Below, piece after piece: positions 1 to 8,782 of a DNA stretch of 64,000 bases (positions are counted from its first letter, which is position 1; each line of letters begins with the position of its first letter). The notes below the pieces were generated by a model. It did no database searches and was not told the origin of the DNA. It was given only the letters and a program-made list of their open reading frames with translations. The position numbers and the translations under genes are program-made. This DNA is from Melioribacteraceae bacterium (GTDB lineage Bacteria > Bacteroidota > Ignavibacteria > Ignavibacteriales > Melioribacteraceae): NCBI GenBank assembly GCA_035362835.1, contig DAOSDY010000002.1:124001-188000 (forward strand), given 5' to 3'.

Positions 1-629
1 CTCGCCTGCATATGCGCTTCACTGCTCTTCGATTTTTGAAGCAGGTATAGACAGATTGAATTTGCTATCAATGCAAATACGGAGACAATTATCATTGTTG
101 AAAAATCCGGGAGTGATTCTAAACCGAGAAACCGTCTAATCACTTCTACAAATCCGATTACGGCAAGTGCTAGCTGAAAATATCCCGAGAGCGTAGCGAT
201 CTTTTTCTTACGCGCGATTGTACCGCCGACCGCGAAGAGACTTATACCGTATACGAAAGAATCGGCTAGCATATCTAGACTGTCGGCAACGAGCCCCATC
301 GAACCGGAGATAAATCCTGTTGTAATTTCAATTACAAAGAAAGCGAAGTTGATGCCGAGAACAGCCCATAATACTTTACTCTGATTAGTATGATCGTTCC
401 GTTCGAAAGCTTCAACTTCTCCGGTTGAAACAATTTTATCTCCCAGTTTGAGATCTCCGATAGCTTTGCTGATACCGGCAATATTATCACTATGATAAAC
501 GGCCAGCATTCTATTCTGCAGATCGAATTCTAGATTTCTTATTCCGGAGATCCCCTCCAGCTTAAGCCGGATAAGATTCTCTTCCGATGGGCAATCCATC
601 CCGGGAATTTCGAAAATTGTTTTCTGCAC
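1..629 (-). CDS. Cation diffusion facilitator-type metal transporter with HMA-like head (C-terminus off window)
   Basis: The gene runs off the left edge; about 209 residues are present and the carboxy end is missing. The first ~70 residues carry GMDCPSEE and look like the HMA-type metal-binding head found on some CDF exporters. Hydrophobic helices follow, and ADSLDMLAD holds acidic residues like those of the CDF transport site. The family exports divalent metals (Zn, Cd, Fe, Co) across the inner membrane in exchange for protons; the substrate cannot be read here. No ATG fits. GTG at 629 lies about 8 bases after an AAGGAA ribosome site, while another in-frame GTG at 635 is too close to it. The family call is fairly secure, the exact start is not. 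Confidence 0.8.
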   Translation of the reverse strand, partial: MQKTIFEIPGMDCPSEENLIRLKLEGISGIRNLEFDLQNRMLAVYHSDNIAGISKAIGDLKLGDKIVSTGEVEAFERNDHTNQSKVLWAVLGINFAFFVIEITTGFISGSMGLVADSLDMLADSFVYGISLFAVGGTIARKKKIATLSGYFQLALAVIGFVEVIRRFLGLESLPDFSTMIIVSVFALIANSICLYLLQKSKSSEAHMQA

Positions 630-787
630 TTTCACATATTCCTTAAAATTTTTCTCGAAATATTGCCGGACTGACATTCAACAAGATTGTTTTTCTCCAC
701 TTAAATTTATTAATCAGTCGGGACCCTATTTCCCGATCGTAATTAAGCCGTAAATTGCAATCAATATTTTACCCTGCAGCGATTCTT

Positions 788-1165
788 TCATTTCTTCTTT
801 ACCGGTTTCAGCAGATTTTCCTTCACTCTAAATTTTACAATTCTTGATATGAGTAATAGAGGCAGCTTCTTATTAAAAGGGAATTGAATGGCACCTTTCG
901 AAACTTTGTATTGGGACAATTCTTTTCTGAATGCACTTATACCGGATGGTGCCGGGTAAAACCCGATATGATTTTTGCTAGCACCGAAATGGACCAGGTT
1001 GCCGTTAAGCGTGTAAGTTGGAATTGAATACTTGATCGCTTCCTTGGCATCCGGTGCCGATTTCCGTATTGCAATTCTAATACTCTTAAGAAGAAATTGA
1101 ATTTCCTCCGGATAGTTTCCAATATATTCATCTATGCTTTCCGGTATTTTTATATATTTATTCAT
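788..1165 (-). CDS. DUF1801 (YdhG-like) domain protein
   Basis: A 125-residue soluble protein with the usual features of the DUF1801/YdhG family: an N-terminal segment with IDEYIGNYPEE, then APDAKEAIKYSIPTY, then the VHFGASKNHIGFYP core and a basic C-terminus. Members share the YjbR/CyaY-like fold, and some are annotated as iron chaperones, but the biochemical role is not settled. The length matches a single-domain member. The ATG start follows a purine-rich GGGAAAGGGA tract. It is not closely coupled to either neighbour (61 bases to the UroD-like gene upstream). No regulator or partner is evident. Confidence 0.8.
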   Translation of the reverse strand: MNKYIKIPESIDEYIGNYPEEIQFLLKSIRIAIRKSAPDAKEAIKYSIPTYTLNGNLVHFGASKNHIGFYPAPSGISAFRKELSQYKVSKGAIQFPFNKKLPLLLISRIVKFRVKENLLKPVKKK

Positions 1166-1226
1166 TTTTGATCCCTTTCCCGGTTCAATATAAATTACTA
1201 GTTATAATATGCAATCTATTGCATGC

Positions 1227-2408
1227 TTAAAATCGATTGCATTTTTCCGCCAGATATAGAATTCTGCTAAAATCCGCATCGGGTGGAGTGGTATCTGCTA
1301 TACTTAAAATCAGATGGTCGTATGGTTTGCAGGTCTTAATCAGATCACTTACGAAATATTCGAACTCATCGTCCGATGTGCAATTTTTTAGAACCATGTT
1401 GGATGGAATTCCTCCCCAGATAGTAGTACGCTTGCCGAAAAACTCTCTGTACTTTTGAATCGACACTTTTGTCATTGGCGCAGGGCAGACGGAATCGGCA
1501 ATATCAAACCTGCACTTTTCGAAAGAGGGAAGGAGTCCCTCGTTTTCTCCGTCGGTATGTGTTAGAAGTAATTTACCGGACGATTTAAACCGGTCGTAAG
1601 CTTTGTTAAGCCAGGGTGAAATATGCTCGTCGAAAAAGGGAGGCCATGTGATCATCTCATCGTAATTGGCACCGAAAAGGATAGCTTCGGCATTTGATCC
1701 TGCGGAGCAGTCGAGTATCTGATCGTATAATCCCGACAGCTTTTCGACAAGCGGATCGAAGATGGAAGCGTCGTCGTAGAGATCGAGGCAGAAATCCTCG
1801 TACTTCACAAGGTCGCGCATAATATGCTGCATCGGTCCGCATGCAAGCGATCCGAATGCAACAGCAATTCCCGAAGTACCGATCCTCTCTTTGTATCGGT
1901 CATAATTCCCCGGAGATGGAATTATCTTTATTCCGGAGAAGATCTCTTCGAGTGCTTTATAGTCATCATGATCCTTTGCAGCATGTTCAGTCATCTCGGG
2001 TATTGTGTTTCCGGAATTGAACAACTCTTCACCGTAACCGCATCTCGTTGTAACATCACCGCAGGATGTGTGATATGTAACTTTCAGTTCACTTTCGGTT
2101 TGTACGGCTTCGTAATCAATTGAATTGAAATCGACCATGTAAGGGAAATCAGGATTGTTGTAAAATCCCAAGCCCCTGTGATGGATCGATTCTACCGGGG
2201 CGGAACGGATAAAATCGGGTACAACCGAATGAAATCCGACTCCGATTTTTTCGGTCAATTCTCTTAATGAAAGATTCTCAAATCCGGTGGGGAGAGAATT
2301 GTTCGCTTTATTAAAGTTGTACCAGATATCGAGACGGGGCACAAAAACCAATCCGCCCGGATCCTCTCCCTGCATTATGGATAGTATTTTTTCCCTGAAG
2401 TCAATCAT
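1227..2408 (-). CDS. Uroporphyrinogen decarboxylase-like family protein
   Basis: A 393-residue protein with the layout of the URO-D / corrinoid-methyltransferase (MtaA-like) superfamily: a TIM-barrel-type chain with FDPLVEKLSGLYDQI, a mid-protein LLTHTDGENEGLLP segment and a C-terminal ADSVCPAPMTKV followed by TTIWGGIPSN. His and Cys at these two places sit where MtaA-type enzymes place zinc-thiol activating ligands, but the match is by eye only. It is not an obvious haem-pathway HemE, since no other haem gene is nearby. The start overlaps the stop of the upstream small membrane-protein gene (ATGA), so the two are translationally coupled. Substrate unknown; a methyltransferase role is as likely as a decarboxylase. 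Confidence 0.7.
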   Translation of the reverse strand: MIDFREKILSIMQGEDPGGLVFVPRLDIWYNFNKANNSLPTGFENLSLRELTEKIGVGFHSVVPDFIRSAPVESIHHRGLGFYNNPDFPYMVDFNSIDYEAVQTESELKVTYHTSCGDVTTRCGYGEELFNSGNTIPEMTEHAAKDHDDYKALEEIFSGIKIIPSPGNYDRYKERIGTSGIAVAFGSLACGPMQHIMRDLVKYEDFCLDLYDDASIFDPLVEKLSGLYDQILDCSAGSNAEAILFGANYDEMITWPPFFDEHISPWLNKAYDRFKSSGKLLLTHTDGENEGLLPSFEKCRFDIADSVCPAPMTKVSIQKYREFFGKRTTIWGGIPSNMVLKNCTSDDEFEYFVSDLIKTCKPYDHLILSIADTTPPDADFSRILYLAEKCNRF

Positions 2409-2728
2409 ATTATTGAATTGTAAATATAGACGAGTAAAATAATCGTAAGAATTACACTGAAAATTTCCTTGTTATATTTTGCAATTGTATAGGGAAGATA
2501 AATATCGAAGTTAGGTGAATCTTCAGGCGCATATTTTTTTGCGATGTTTGTTAACGGACACCGCCAGGAGTTTACGAGAATAACAAGTGACTCCCCGACA
2601 ATAAGAAATAATGAAACATAAAACAGTGAATTGAATTGCATCGTAACAACGGAATATCCGATATAAAAAGTAGCGAGTGTCATTACCGCCCAGATAATTG
2701 TGTGAAGTGTTTTGATAAAAATTATCAT
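2405..2728 (-). CDS. Small integral membrane protein, unknown function
   Basis: A 107-residue protein with about three hydrophobic helices (roughly residues 5-25, 33-52 and 88-106). A polar segment RCPLTNIAKKYAPEDSPN sits between the second and third helices. The CPLT motif after a helix is reminiscent of small membrane proteins of the DUF2784 type, but I cannot claim membership. The stop overlaps the start of the UroD-like gene downstream by four bases, pointing to co-translation. No function can be assigned. Confidence 0.65.
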   Translation of the reverse strand: MIIFIKTLHTIIWAVMTLATFYIGYSVVTMQFNSLFYVSLFLIVGESLVILVNSWRCPLTNIAKKYAPEDSPNFDIYLPYTIAKYNKEIFSVILTIILLVYIYNSII

Positions 2729-2945
2729 AGAGTTTTACCTGAATTTTGGTTGTCTGAAATTGAATAAACTAAAGTGATTCTCATGCATCCTTTTTAACAA
2801 AGTAACGGGATACTGATGTAAATCTAAAAAAAATAATCTATTTGAGGGATAGTCAAAATAATTTTATAATTATTAAGGTGTGTTAAAGGAATATAAATTT
2901 ATTGTAAGAAATGTATGAAGGATTCTTGTGAGTTGATTCCGGGGT

Positions 2946-4040
2946 TCAAAAATCCCGGGTCATCTCAATCTTAACTCCCATTCTAATCATATCATTGATC
3001 AATAGTTCAGGATCGGCGATATGACCCATCATATAGAGCCCCGGCTTCCTGATAGAATCAAGCTGCTTTAGGAGAGCGATGACCGGTATGACAGTAAATT
3101 CATAAGCGCTTTTATGTTCGGCGCGGATCATTAGCTTCTTTAACATGCCCTCCTTTTCACCCTCCGCTTTAAGAAGGAAGACAACACCCAATTGACCATT
3201 AGAAAAATTATTAATCCCCCAGGTCATCAAACGTGCCCAGAATCGGCGGAACAGTCCCCGTTTTATTTTATGCGAAATCATTATAAGAGGAAAAAGGAAA
3301 TAATCAACGAACCAGTTGAATCCCGCTACATATACACCGTTCTCTTCTAGTCCGTACTTTTCGGGTATTCCCTTCATCTCGATCAGATCGATCGGAACGC
3401 AGCTTCTCTTTCCCCATCCTTTACCGAAATCGATTTTTATCTCATCCTTATAAGAACCGGGCACCCATTTGCCGCCGCGGTAAACTTCGGGCCTGTATTC
3501 TGCAAATGAATCAACCAGCTCAATTAATGAATAAGGATTTTCAATCTCCTCGTTCATCACAAAAGCAATAATTGCTCTCTTAAAATTGTCGAATTGTGAA
3601 GCGCCGCTTCTGACAAACAGCGCGGGGAGGCCCGGATGGAATCCCCCCTGTGTAATAAAGCATCTGCCGGAACTTAATATCTTCTCTTCAATTGCCTTGA
3701 GAGTAGCGAAAACATCCTGCTGAAAATAGATATCGATATAATCGATACCCGCCTCAATTGCTTCTTCGGCAATTGAAAGTGCATATTTTGCGGTAGTTGC
3801 CGCGATAAGAACGAGGTCGCACTCTCTGAACGCGGAGCGGAGGCTAGATCTATCCGCTGCATCTACGTGCCTGAATTCCACCCGCTCACCTGGAAAATTT
3901 GCTTTCAGAAATTCTGCATGCTCTTCCGCTTTCTTTTCGTTTCTTCCGGCAACAATAACGTTCCAATCTGTTTCTTCAAGTAACATGCGGCAGAAGACTT
4001 TTCCCGTTCCGCCGTAACCGCCGAGTACTAATATTTTCAT
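2946..4040 (-). CDS. Saccharopine dehydrogenase-like NAD(P)-binding protein
   Basis: A 364-residue protein with an N-terminal Rossmann fold: GGYGGTGKVF at residues 7-16, then VAGRN and a VDAADRSSL acidic turn. This is the saccharopine dehydrogenase NADP-binding family, which includes true lysine-pathway enzymes and many uncharacterised reductases. A FITQGGFHPGLPALF segment (about 132-146) is typical of the uncharacterised branch. A hydrophobic stretch near residues 245-260 suggests membrane association. It starts at ATG and stands alone; the next gene upstream begins 29 bases away. The family is clear, the substrate is not. Confidence 0.78.
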   Translation of the reverse strand: MKILVLGGYGGTGKVFCRMLLEETDWNVIVAGRNEKKAEEHAEFLKANFPGERVEFRHVDAADRSSLRSAFRECDLVLIAATTAKYALSIAEEAIEAGIDYIDIYFQQDVFATLKAIEEKILSSGRCFITQGGFHPGLPALFVRSGASQFDNFKRAIIAFVMNEEIENPYSLIELVDSFAEYRPEVYRGGKWVPGSYKDEIKIDFGKGWGKRSCVPIDLIEMKGIPEKYGLEENGVYVAGFNWFVDYFLFPLIMISHKIKRGLFRRFWARLMTWGINNFSNGQLGVVFLLKAEGEKEGMLKKLMIRAEHKSAYEFTVIPVIALLKQLDSIRKPGLYMMGHIADPELLINDMIRMGVKIEMTRDF

Positions 4041-4068
4041 TGAATATAAATCCGTTTTTATAAATTAA

Positions 4069-4524
4069 TTATTGAGGCGATACCGACTCTTCATTACTAT
4101 TCTTTCTCAAACCGACAATCGCACCGGCAATTCCGGCAAATGCAAGCAGGTAGAGGCCTATCCCTGCATATAATAATTCTCCGAATCCGAATGAATACCC
4201 TGTACCTATTATTACAGTACCGAAGTCGTCCGGCAGCAGGAAGATGTTTACGATTGCAGAAGCAGCTGCGATAATCGAAAATAAGGAGGCGATCAAACCG
4301 GTTCTTTTATTCTTATTCCCCGGAATAAAAAGTATGAATAGAAAAACGATCATATATATTGAGGATGCTGATAAAGAAATGTAAATCGGTATTGTTAACA
4401 CTAGATCCATTCCTTTTGTAAATGCATTTCCAGTTTTCGACTCTGTCGTTGTCCACGGCAGGAAGTGAATTAGAATCATGAAAAGTCCGAATAGAATTCC
4501 AATAAATGCGGAATTCTTTCTCAT
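4069..4524 (-). CDS. Four-helix membrane protein, unknown function
   Basis: A 151-residue protein with about four transmembrane stretches (near residues 5-22, 45-67, 80-98 and 118-140) and a polar C-terminal tail. The ATG follows AGAGGTG at good spacing. It lies 24 bases downstream of the SRPBCC gene on the same strand, so the two are probably co-transcribed with the subtilase upstream. No recognisable domain motif. Confidence 0.65.
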   Translation of the reverse strand: MRKNSAFIGILFGLFMILIHFLPWTTTESKTGNAFTKGMDLVLTIPIYISLSASSIYMIVFLFILFIPGNKNKRTGLIASLFSIIAAASAIVNIFLLPDDFGTVIIGTGYSFGFGELLYAGIGLYLLAFAGIAGAIVGLRKNSNEESVSPQ

Positions 4525-4548
4525 ATTTTCACCTCTTATAGGTTGTAA

Positions 4549-4968
4549 TTATTTCTTTCCGGATTTTAATTCAACATGCCTCTTAAAATTATCGAGTATA
4601 CTCTGCCAGCCCTGGCGCTGAAGCTCCGGGTCGTTTTCCGTTTCCGCATCGAATTCTTCTACTACCTTAACGCTGCCTTCGAGCTGAATGAATTGTGCCG
4701 ATACTTCACGCCCGTCGGCCATATAATATTCTATCAGATTCTTCTCGATTACTTTGCTGTATGTTCCTTCAAAGTCGAAGCCCATACTTCCGTCCCTGGC
4801 TTCCATCCTGTAGGAGAATGTTCCGCCGGGCTTAAGATCGAGCCGGCTCTTCGGATTGTGCCAGTCGTCCGATGCCGCGTTCCAGCAGTTGATGTCGTCC
4901 GGAGTATTCCATGCTTTCCAGACCTGATCTATATCTGAGTTTATAATTGCTTCTACTTTTATCTTCAT
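4549..4968 (-). CDS. SRPBCC / AHSA1-like domain protein
   Basis: A 139-residue protein with the START-like helix-grip pattern of the activator-of-Hsp90-ATPase (AHSA1) type: an N-terminal INSDIDQVWKAWNTPDDI, then NPKSRLDLKPGGTFSYRM, EGTYSKVIEKNLIEY and the C-terminal GWQSILDNFKRHVE helix. Such single-domain proteins bind hydrophobic ligands, and most bacterial copies have no proven role. The start is ATG. It sits 17 bases after the subtilase stop and 24 bases before a small membrane protein, a probable three-gene unit, although a functional link is not obvious. Confidence 0.82.
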   Translation of the reverse strand: MKIKVEAIINSDIDQVWKAWNTPDDINCWNAASDDWHNPKSRLDLKPGGTFSYRMEARDGSMGFDFEGTYSKVIEKNLIEYYMADGREVSAQFIQLEGSVKVVEEFDAETENDPELQRQGWQSILDNFKRHVELKSGKK

Positions 4969-4985
4969 CAGAAGACCCTTTTTGT

Positions 4986-6335
4986 TTAGTACGTTAATTC
5001 AAACCTGCCGTTTTTCTTTATACAGGTGAAATGATCGCTGAGAAAAGAGGAAGGGAATTTCGTTCTGTTTCCCCGTCTGTCTTTTGCTGTGAAATAGAAT
5101 TCTACTTTATCTTCTTCATTACTAACATAAAAAATATAGCTGAAAAAATTATCATCTTCCTCATTCATTTTATTGACGGATTCCTTCCCGTTATTCAAAA
5201 GATGAATTTCGATGCTTGATTTATCAAGTCCGTAACCGCTCAAAACATAAGTGGTAATTTCAATTTTCCCGCCGTGATCAATTATTCCGGGTAGGTTTGA
5301 AAAAGCGGGACCGAAATAGGAAACCGCCATTTCAGCATCCGGAATACCCCAGCCGTAAAGATTATCGGGATTCCCGGCTCTCGACGATGTATTTCTAATC
5401 GCCTCTCTTACCTGGTCGGCAGAAAGATCCGGATGTGCAGACAATACAAGTGCCGCAATGCCTGCAGCAACCGGTGCTGCCAGAGATGTACCGTGATTCC
5501 AACCGAATTCCTCTTTTAGTCCCGGTAAATAGTTTGCTGTCCATACTCCTTCGCCCGGCGTTACGATATCCGGTTTTATTCGGCCGTCAACAGTCGGACC
5601 GCTTGAACTGAAGAAAGAATGATTCAGATCCTTATCAATCGATCCCGCGGCAAGAACCATAAATCCGTCGGCAGGCGGCTCAATAATCTGCCATTCCTCC
5701 TCAAATTGATTCCCGGCGGAACTGACGAAGACTATTCCACCGGCTGACAGACTGTCTGCAACTCTTGTTATCAGTGCTGTATTTCCGTCCATCTGTTCCG
5801 GGGTATAATAATCTGCTTTTTCAAATTTATTATAGCTGAGGGAAGTAGTAATTATATTGACCTTCTTCCCGGAAAGCCACTTATAGGCATTAACTGCATA
5901 ACCTTCCTCTTCAGTTAATCTATCCGAAGTCTTATCTGATTTTGCCAGATAGAAATCAGCTCCGTATGCAATCCCCAAAATTTCATTTTCCTGATATCCG
6001 CCGATCATTGAGAAAACATTTGTACCGTGGTCCATTCCACCAATATGATCCTGATTCGAAACAGTTGGAAGGTTTACTGCAAAATCAAACTCCTCTATAA
6101 TTCTAGTTTTTTTAAATGCAGTATGAGCCGTATAAAAACCTGAGTCAACTATTCCAACTTTTATTCGTTTACCTGTAATTCCGTACTGATGAAGCCGGAT
6201 TGTGTTCACAATCCTATTCTGCCTGTACGAATTACCGTATAAATATTTTGCTGTGGTTTTATTGTATTCTAAGAGAATCCAGATAGAAGTACAGATCAGG
6301 ATGACTGAAATTAAAATAACTTTCAGGTTTTTCAT
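4986..6335 (-). CDS. Membrane-anchored S8 subtilisin-like serine protease
   Basis: A 449-residue subtilase. One hydrophobic helix (residues ~5-23) looks like an uncleaved anchor or signal. The S8 triad is complete: Asp64 in VGIVDSGF, His103 in DHGTNVFS, Ser284 in HGTSLAAP, with oxyanion Asn209 in SSAGN. A ~100-residue beta-rich tail follows the catalytic domain. Unlike the subtilase at 26.8 kb, which resembles it in motif order and wording, it has no inhibitor-like propeptide and no T9SS sorting domain, so I infer a periplasm-facing, membrane-bound enzyme. It is first in a probable unit with the AHSA1-like and membrane-protein genes. Confidence 0.88.
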   Translation of the reverse strand: MKNLKVILISVILICTSIWILLEYNKTTAKYLYGNSYRQNRIVNTIRLHQYGITGKRIKVGIVDSGFYTAHTAFKKTRIIEEFDFAVNLPTVSNQDHIGGMDHGTNVFSMIGGYQENEILGIAYGADFYLAKSDKTSDRLTEEEGYAVNAYKWLSGKKVNIITTSLSYNKFEKADYYTPEQMDGNTALITRVADSLSAGGIVFVSSAGNQFEEEWQIIEPPADGFMVLAAGSIDKDLNHSFFSSSGPTVDGRIKPDIVTPGEGVWTANYLPGLKEEFGWNHGTSLAAPVAAGIAALVLSAHPDLSADQVREAIRNTSSRAGNPDNLYGWGIPDAEMAVSYFGPAFSNLPGIIDHGGKIEITTYVLSGYGLDKSSIEIHLLNNGKESVNKMNEEDDNFFSYIFYVSNEEDKVEFYFTAKDRRGNRTKFPSSFLSDHFTCIKKNGRFELTY

Positions 6336-6427
6336 CGGATTGTTCTCACACAGTTTTGATCATTAATTATTTTTTATAATTTGCAGAAAACTCCCCACAT
6401 TAATATTAATCTTCTTAATTGATAAGC

Positions 6428-6952
6428 TTAATAAAAATCATTACAAGGATCGAAGTCCAGGTTCGAAATCATATATTTAATCAGGTACCCATCATTCTTC
6501 TGTTTTTCCCAAATCATGAAATAAGAACCGGTAAAAGCATATGGATGCTTTGTTTCATTTGAACTGACCGATAATCCGTAAGTACCATACTCATAAATAT
6601 CATTATTTACCTGCCAGATTTTGTCAGCCTTTGCGTTGAATGAATGGAATTTTGTCCCTTCCTTCTCCTGTTTAAGATAACTTGACCTTATTGCATCCTT
6701 CTCTTTTATAGCCGGCTGGAAGTCGGATGCAACAATCGCGTCATCGGTATAAAAATTTATAAGCTTTTCGTAGTCTGAGTCATAGATTGCTTTTTCGATT
6801 TGTCTGTTAGTTTCAATTAATGCGCTCTCAATAGTGGAGGATTGATTCGATTCTTTTTCCTGTGCATCTGTCTCTTTTAGATTATTGCACGATATCATTA
6901 CAGCAATAAGGATACAGCAGAAGATAAATCCTGAAACATATTTTAGTTTCAT
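6428..6952 (-). CDS. Lipoprotein with SnoaL/DUF4440-like (NTF2 fold) domain
   Basis: About 174 residues. A signal peptide ends in AVMISC, a plausible lipobox, so the protein is probably lipid-anchored. The rest (ESALIETNRQIEKAIYDSDYEKLINFYTDDAIV, split here: ESALIETNRQIEKAIYDS then DYEKLINFYTDDAIV) matches the start of NTF2-like DUF4440/SnoaL domains, followed by the curved-sheet repeats. I chose ATG at 6952 because AAGGAG lies just before it. An in-frame TTG at 6994 overlaps the upstream stop but would add 14 residues ahead of a good signal peptide. Ligand or catalytic role unknown. Confidence 0.75.
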   Translation of the reverse strand: MKLKYVSGFIFCCILIAVMISCNNLKETDAQEKESNQSSTIESALIETNRQIEKAIYDSDYEKLINFYTDDAIVASDFQPAIKEKDAIRSSYLKQEKEGTKFHSFNAKADKIWQVNNDIYEYGTYGLSVSSNETKHPYAFTGSYFMIWEKQKNDGYLIKYMISNLDFDPCNDFY

Positions 6953-6990
6953 ACTACTCCTTATAAATTGATATGTGATTACTATTTCCT

Positions 6991-7383
6991 TCAATCTCCG
7001 ATTTTTGACCTTTTAATATGACCATTGAATTCTATCAATTCGATTGGAACTCCGTCATCAATAATCATCGCGACACGGACACATTTGGACGGGGAATTGA
7101 TTCCGCTCAGAATTGTTCTCCCTTTTAATGCTTCTTCAAGGTTATCAACTTCGAAAGCGATATGGGGAAGTGTCCGGATTAGTTCGTGCACTTTACAATC
7201 CGCTTCAAACCGCATCCATTCAATTCCGTACGGACTCGTATCGAAACCCCGGACGTACATTTTAAGTTTTTTGAGATGCTTTTCTTCGGGATGGGGAAGG
7301 GTGGTGGGGATACCGATATGGTGATACTTCCAGCCCGCACGCGATATAACCTCGGGCTCCTCGTGATCGGATCTCTTTTTCAA
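6991..7383 (-). CDS. Glyoxalase/VOC-like protein
   Basis: A 130-residue protein resembling the vicinal-oxygen-chelate fold: AGWKYHHIGIPTTLP at the N-terminus, LPHIAFEVDNLEEALKG mid-chain and VPIELIEFNGH near the end, as in two-module glyoxalase-like chains. His and Glu residues in HHIG and ELIEF are at the usual metal-ligand places. The ORF begins with TTG at 7383 with a poor ribosome site, and no ATG exists before the conserved region, so the start is uncertain. It overlaps an alternative start of the SnoaL-like lipoprotein gene. Substrate unknown. Confidence 0.65.
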   Translation of the reverse strand: MKKRSDHEEPEVISRAGWKYHHIGIPTTLPHPEEKHLKKLKMYVRGFDTSPYGIEWMRFEADCKVHELIRTLPHIAFEVDNLEEALKGRTILSGINSPSKCVRVAMIIDDGVPIELIEFNGHIKRSKIGD

Positions 7384-7454
7384 GTCTGTCTCACATTTAT
7401 CTATTTAAAACTATCTTACACAAATACCCAAAATCATCAAAGTCTTTATCAGAG

Positions 7455-7640
7455 TTACCTAATTGCGGTCTCAATATTTTCTACAATTACATTATTTGCA
7501 AGCGTTTTAAACCGTACGCCGTTTTTCTGTACAACAGTTATGGTTATATGACCGGTTTTACTCTTGTTGATGTCTCGTACTGTTCCGGATTTACCTTTGT
7601 GAGTTCCGCCAATAACCATGCAAAAGTCGCCGTCTTTCAA
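7455..7640 (-). CDS. Small KOW-domain protein
   Basis: A 61-residue protein almost entirely made of a KOW motif: DFCMVIGGTHKGKSGTVRDI, with the GxxKGxxGxV pattern of NusG, RfaH and ribosomal L24/L26 proteins. KOW domains bind RNA or ribosomal proteins. No ATG is available; TTG at 7640 is the likely start. The frame stays open about 15 codons further upstream to a TAA with coding-like sequence (KLEKEIE), so the true start could be earlier with a rarer codon. No genes of transcription or translation adjoin it; function unknown. Confidence 0.6.
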   Translation of the reverse strand: MKDGDFCMVIGGTHKGKSGTVRDINKSKTGHITITVVQKNGVRFKTLANNVIVENIETAIR

Positions 7641-7836
7641 TTCTATCTCTTTTTCTAACTTTATATCGAAATCCTTTGATAGAAATTAGTCATTCGGAAT
7701 AATAAATAGCAATGCATGGAATTCGGGTTGGTACGTTTGAAATGTGAATATGGTTCTGAGAACTTATGTCTATTCTTTTTTTGGAGAACTTCCTCCGGCT
7801 CATTTAGAAAAGAACAGGAGGAAGCTTATTTATTAT

Positions 7837-8412
7837 TTAAGATTTCTGCTCTGCGTCTTTTTGAACAGTCAGTTTTGCCGACTGAAGATAAAGTGCTGAG
7901 GAGATAATCCATAATGCAATGAAAAATCCATTTACTGTAATAAGCTCCCGGAATTCGCTGAATGTATTTCCGTTCCCCTCAATGTAAGCTATAACAACTA
8001 CTATAACCTGTGTTAACGCAGTAGCCAGTAAAGCGTATGACATCCCTTTCGGTTTGAACTGAGCAATGACCGCCGCGACAACTCCCACACCGATAACCCA
8101 TAAATACATAATGTTAGCCGGGTTATCCTCATTGCCGATTATCCCGACTGCAAGATTTGCCCACATCATGAAGAGTGCGGCTCCGACCGCTATACCGGTT
8201 GCAATACTATATTTCCGGTTGCCCGATTTGTGAGTCAATAATACAAATGAAATTCCAGCGCCAGATAGAAGGATTCCTGCAATTACAAAATCCATCAGGT
8301 TCCATACAACCTCATCACCCGCAATCATGGCAATCAGCGGTATTAATAAGATGAGACCTGTAATTATAAAAACAATAATAATGTGTCTTGCGAGTTTACT
8401 GAGTGATTTCAT
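7837..8412 (-). CDS. Six-helix membrane protein controlled by an upstream operator
   Basis: A 191-residue protein with six evident transmembrane helices spaced every ~30 residues and short loops. No catalytic motif is visible. It starts with ATG after AGAGG. The 17-base inverted repeat at 8451-8467 lies in its promoter region, and a near copy lies before the first gene of the regulator operon upstream, so this gene is probably in the same regulon. Such six-helix proteins beside small wHTH regulators are common in Bacteroidota genomes and lack a known role. Confidence 0.7.
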   Translation of the reverse strand: MKSLSKLARHIIIVFIITGLILLIPLIAMIAGDEVVWNLMDFVIAGILLSGAGISFVLLTHKSGNRKYSIATGIAVGAALFMMWANLAVGIIGNEDNPANIMYLWVIGVGVVAAVIAQFKPKGMSYALLATALTQVIVVVIAYIEGNGNTFSEFRELITVNGFFIALWIISSALYLQSAKLTVQKDAEQKS

Positions 8413-8450
8413 TCTGACAACCTCTTATAAATTATTGAATTGTTAAAAGT

Positions 8451-8467
8451 ACTTTGCATTACAAAGT
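8451..8467. promoter_or_regulatory. Inverted-repeat operator, ACTTTG-N5-CAAAGT
   Basis: A perfect 6+6 base inverted repeat with a 5-base spacer, 39 bases upstream of the start of the 191-residue membrane protein. A second copy with one mismatch and the same spacing is at 9413-9429. The wHTH regulator encoded between the two (8483-8782) is the obvious candidate to bind both. Confidence 0.55.
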
Positions 8468-8482
8468 TTTAGTGTAAAAAAA

Positions 8483-8782
8483 TTATTTACGTGATTCTAT
8501 TATTTTCTCAAGCGCTTTTAGATGATCGTCGAATGCTTTTCTGCCTGACCTGGTTATGAAATACTTAGTATTAGGTTTCTTACCGATAAACGATTTTTCC
8601 ACTCCGATGAAATCCTCTTTTTCGAGCGCCTTGATATGACTGGCGAGATTTCCGTCGGTTACATCAAGGTATTCTTTCAGCGATGTGAAATCTAGTTTGT
8701 CGCTAACAGCCAGGGCGGACATAATGCCGAGCCTCACACGGCTTTCGAATGCCTTGTTTAGATTATCGATAAATGTTTTCAC
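8483..8782 (-). CDS. Winged-helix transcriptional regulator (HTH_34 / MarR-like)
   Basis: A 99-residue protein: helix-turn-helix within LDFTSLKEYLDVTDGNLASH, then a wing with KPNTKYFITRSGRKAF and a C-terminal helix for dimerisation. This is the short wHTH type (HTH_34) often encoded beside small membrane proteins. It starts at ATG overlapping the stop of the preceding 208-residue membrane-protein gene (ATGA), so the two are co-translated. Inferred target: the ACTTTG-N5-CAAAGT sites at 8451-8467 and 9413-9429, which would make it autoregulatory. No ligand or metal-binding residues stand out. Confidence 0.85.
   Translation of the reverse strand: MKTFIDNLNKAFESRVRLGIMSALAVSDKLDFTSLKEYLDVTDGNLASHIKALEKEDFIGVEKSFIGKKPNTKYFITRSGRKAFDDHLKALEKIIESRK

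Noticed and set aside
7716..7907. Plus-strand open frame of 63 codons
   Set aside because: It overlaps the end of the 191-residue membrane-protein gene on the other strand, has no ribosome site of note, and shows no domain or compositional sign of coding.
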